A stretch of 64,000 nucleotides of DNA from Nonomuraea basaltis (GTDB lineage: Bacteria > Actinomycetota > Actinomycetes > Streptosporangiales > Streptosporangiaceae), in assembly GCF_005893125.1 (NCBI RefSeq), contig NZ_VCJS01000027.1, forward strand, positions 28,565 through 92,564, written 5' to 3'. A program made the position numbers and the translations under genes. Shown piece after piece: positions 62,604 through 64,000 of this stretch (the first letter of the stretch is position 1; every line of letters begins with the position of its first letter). The notes under the pieces are model-generated. The model had not been told where the DNA came from and made no database searches. It saw nothing but the letters and a program-made list of their open reading frames with translations.

Positions 62604-64000
62604 TTACCGGGTGCTGCCCGCCCATGCTCGCAGGGAGGACGGTGGCGAGTGGCGGGCCGCGCGTTGCCACAGCGCCGGCCAGCCGCCGTTGCCCAGCCAC
62701 GCCGCAGGGACGCGGAGCCCGCCGGCGGTGACCCGATCCCAGAACGTCTCCAGGTCGGCGCCCAGCTCCCCGGCCCCCGGCAGGGCGCGCCGCCAGGGCC
62801 CGCCGGGGTCCTCCAGGCTCGAAAAGGGGAAGCCGGATACGGTCGGCTCGCCCGGCGCGGTGATCGCGAGCGTCGGCTGGGTCGGCGGCCAGGTGGTGAC
62901 GGCGATGACGAGCGAGCAGAGGACGGCCGCGTCCGGGCGGCGGGCGACGTGCCGGGCGAGCACCGGGTCCGCGGCGCGGGCCAGGCGGCCGAGGGCGGCG
63001 CGGATCCTGCGTGTCACCAGCTCCATCGAGCGGGCGGGCGCGATGGCTTCGTGGCGGGCGAGGTTGCGGAGCGAGCCCGGCAGGGGCGCGTCGACAAGGA
63101 GCAGGTCCAGGTGGTCGAACCGGGCGCGAAGGTCGGGGTCGAGGGCGTCGAGCGCGCGGGCCAGGGGGCGTACCTCGGTGGCGTGCCACAGTTCGGTCAG
63201 GCCGGTCACGGGCAGCGCGTCGAGGCAGGCGCGGTCGAGCCGGTCGGCTGACAGCCTGCGCAGCGCGGTCAGGACGTCCGTGCCGCGGGCCCGGTTCAGG
63301 GCCTCCAGGGTGAGCAGGGCCTCTACGGTCGCCGGGTGGGCCAGGGCAGTCTCGGCCAGTTCCGCCAGCGGGCCGCTCACCTCGCCGAACACCCGATCGC
63401 CGCGGCGGACGCCCTTGGCGCGACCCGCCGAAGGGCGCTCCCGTGCGGACGGCGGGAGCGGCTGGAGCTCGACCGGCGGCACGGCGGGCGGAGGCGGCGG
63501 CAGGGCCGCCACCCAGCGCACCACCCGCTCCCGCAACGCAGGATCCGGATCGGCGTTGAATCTGGCCCGCATCTCGGTGACCTGCCAGCCGCGCCGATGC
63601 CGGATCTCGAGGTTGGCCGCGATCGTGCCGTCCGGGTCCCGCAGCGCCACCAGGGCGCACGAGCCCTTCGTGGCCTCCTCGACGTAGTACGTCGCCGCGA
63701 TGCAGTTGCCCATGTACGACGACCAGCCGGCCAGCGTGCGCGGATGGCGCGCGCACTCGATCCGTACCTCCGTGCCGGGGACGACCGTGCCGTCCACCGC
63801 GGCCAGCGGCTCCGGCAGGCGGAAGGCGGCGGTGAGCGCCTGCGTGATCTCCAAGCCGCTGGCCAGCCCGGCGGCCAGGTCCTGCCAGCTCCGGCACTGC
63901 CGGGGCGGCCGGCTGCCGAGCGAGACGAGCTGCGCGGCGCCGGCGAGGGCCGAGGAGATCGAGTCCAGCCGGGGGAGGAGCTGCTCGTCGGGGGTGGGAT
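62604..64000 (-). CDS. Uncharacterised PcfJ-like protein, 5' end beyond window
   Basis: The frame is open to the window edge, so more than 460 residues are present and the start lies outside; TTG 63854 is only an internal codon, since coding-like sequence continues upstream (RSWQDLAAGLASGLEITQAL). The region LAGWSSYMGNCIAATYYVEE, then CALVALRDPDGTIAANLEI, resembles PcfJ-like proteins known from plasmids and phages. The C-terminal half is Leu/Ala/Arg-rich and helical. Function unknown. Confidence 0.6.
   Translation of the reverse strand, partial: PTPDEQLLPRLDSISSALAGAAQLVSLGSRPPRQCRSWQDLAAGLASGLEITQALTAAFRLPEPLAAVDGTVVPGTEVRIECARHPRTLAGWSSYMGNCIAATYYVEEATKGSCALVALRDPDGTIAANLEIRHRRGWQVTEMRARFNADPDPALRERVVRWVAALPPPPPAVPPVELQPLPPSARERPSAGRAKGVRRGDRVFGEVSGPLAELAETALAHPATVEALLTLEALNRARGTDVLTALRRLSADRLDRACLDALPVTGLTELWHATEVRPLARALDALDPDLRARFDHLDLLLVDAPLPGSLRNLARHEAIAPARSMELVTRRIRAALGRLARAADPVLARHVARRPDAAVLCSLVIAVTTWPPTQPTLAITAPGEPTVSGFPFSSLEDPGGPWRRALPGAGELGADLETFWDRVTAGGLRVPAAWLGNGGWPALWQRAARHSPPSSLRAWAGSTR

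Overview
The window is about 70% GC, densely packed, and uses GTG and TTG starts freely. It carries pafA (the Pup ligase), F420-type and LuxR/TetR/LacI families, and many secreted carbohydrate-active enzymes. This fits a filamentous soil actinomycete. Streptosporangiales (Nonomuraea- or Streptosporangium-like) is my best guess, by inference only. No rRNA, tRNA or CRISPR was seen.

Layout. 1-5.4 kb: an ABC importer for oligosaccharides (permease cut by the window edge, binding protein, DUF624 protein) converging on a GH67 alpha-glucuronidase, so probably glucurono-xylooligosaccharide use. 5.6-8.4 kb: three translationally overlapping genes of an uncharacterised FixH-like / His-rich secreted / polytopic membrane set. 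8.9-10.2 kb: a flavin oxidase. 10.4-17.8 kb (minus): a probable operon of secreted glycosidase, GH36 alpha-galactosidase, binding protein and two permeases, with tandem operators in front and a divergent TetR gene with its own palindrome. 18.6-26.4 kb: flavin monooxygenase, a hypothetical protein, an SDR, an epoxide hydrolase with a Trp/Gly-rich insertion, and a large AAA regulator. 26.8-31.6 kb: three secreted metalloproteases, two of which share a 201-bp identical carbohydrate-binding module in inverted orientation. 31.7-39.5 kb: MFS exporter, LacI regulator, and a GH127 beta-L-arabinofuranosidase plus ABC importer operon. 39.6-42.9 kb: a molybdate system (HTH-TOBE regulator, modABC). 42.9-48.7 kb: Gfo/Idh, ThuA, PLP enzyme, DUF5519 protein, quinone reductase and a kinase-like/LuxR fusion. 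48.8-57 kb: a graveyard of truncated genes (integrase, transposase, HTH, lectin, monooxygenase) and a 196-bp MITE-like element, around intact pafA, an MFS/LysR pair and a TetR gene. 57.5-64 kb: ATPase/LuxR regulator, PL11 rhamnogalacturonan lyase, a truncated F420 oxidoreductase and a partial orphan protein.

How it fits together. Much of the window is plant cell-wall polymer use: xylan side chains (GH67), galactosides (GH36), beta-L-arabinofuranosides (GH127) and rhamnogalacturonan (PL11). The most striking signal is that the promoter of the two-gene protease operon (31.6 kb) and that of the GH127 operon (34.4 kb) are near copies: TTGACC, 17-bp spacer, TANNNT -10, then a 20-bp operator differing at one base. 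The LacI gene divergent from GH127 is the natural candidate regulator. I infer one regulon that proteolyses and de-arabinosylates a glycoprotein such as plant extensin; this is a hypothesis.
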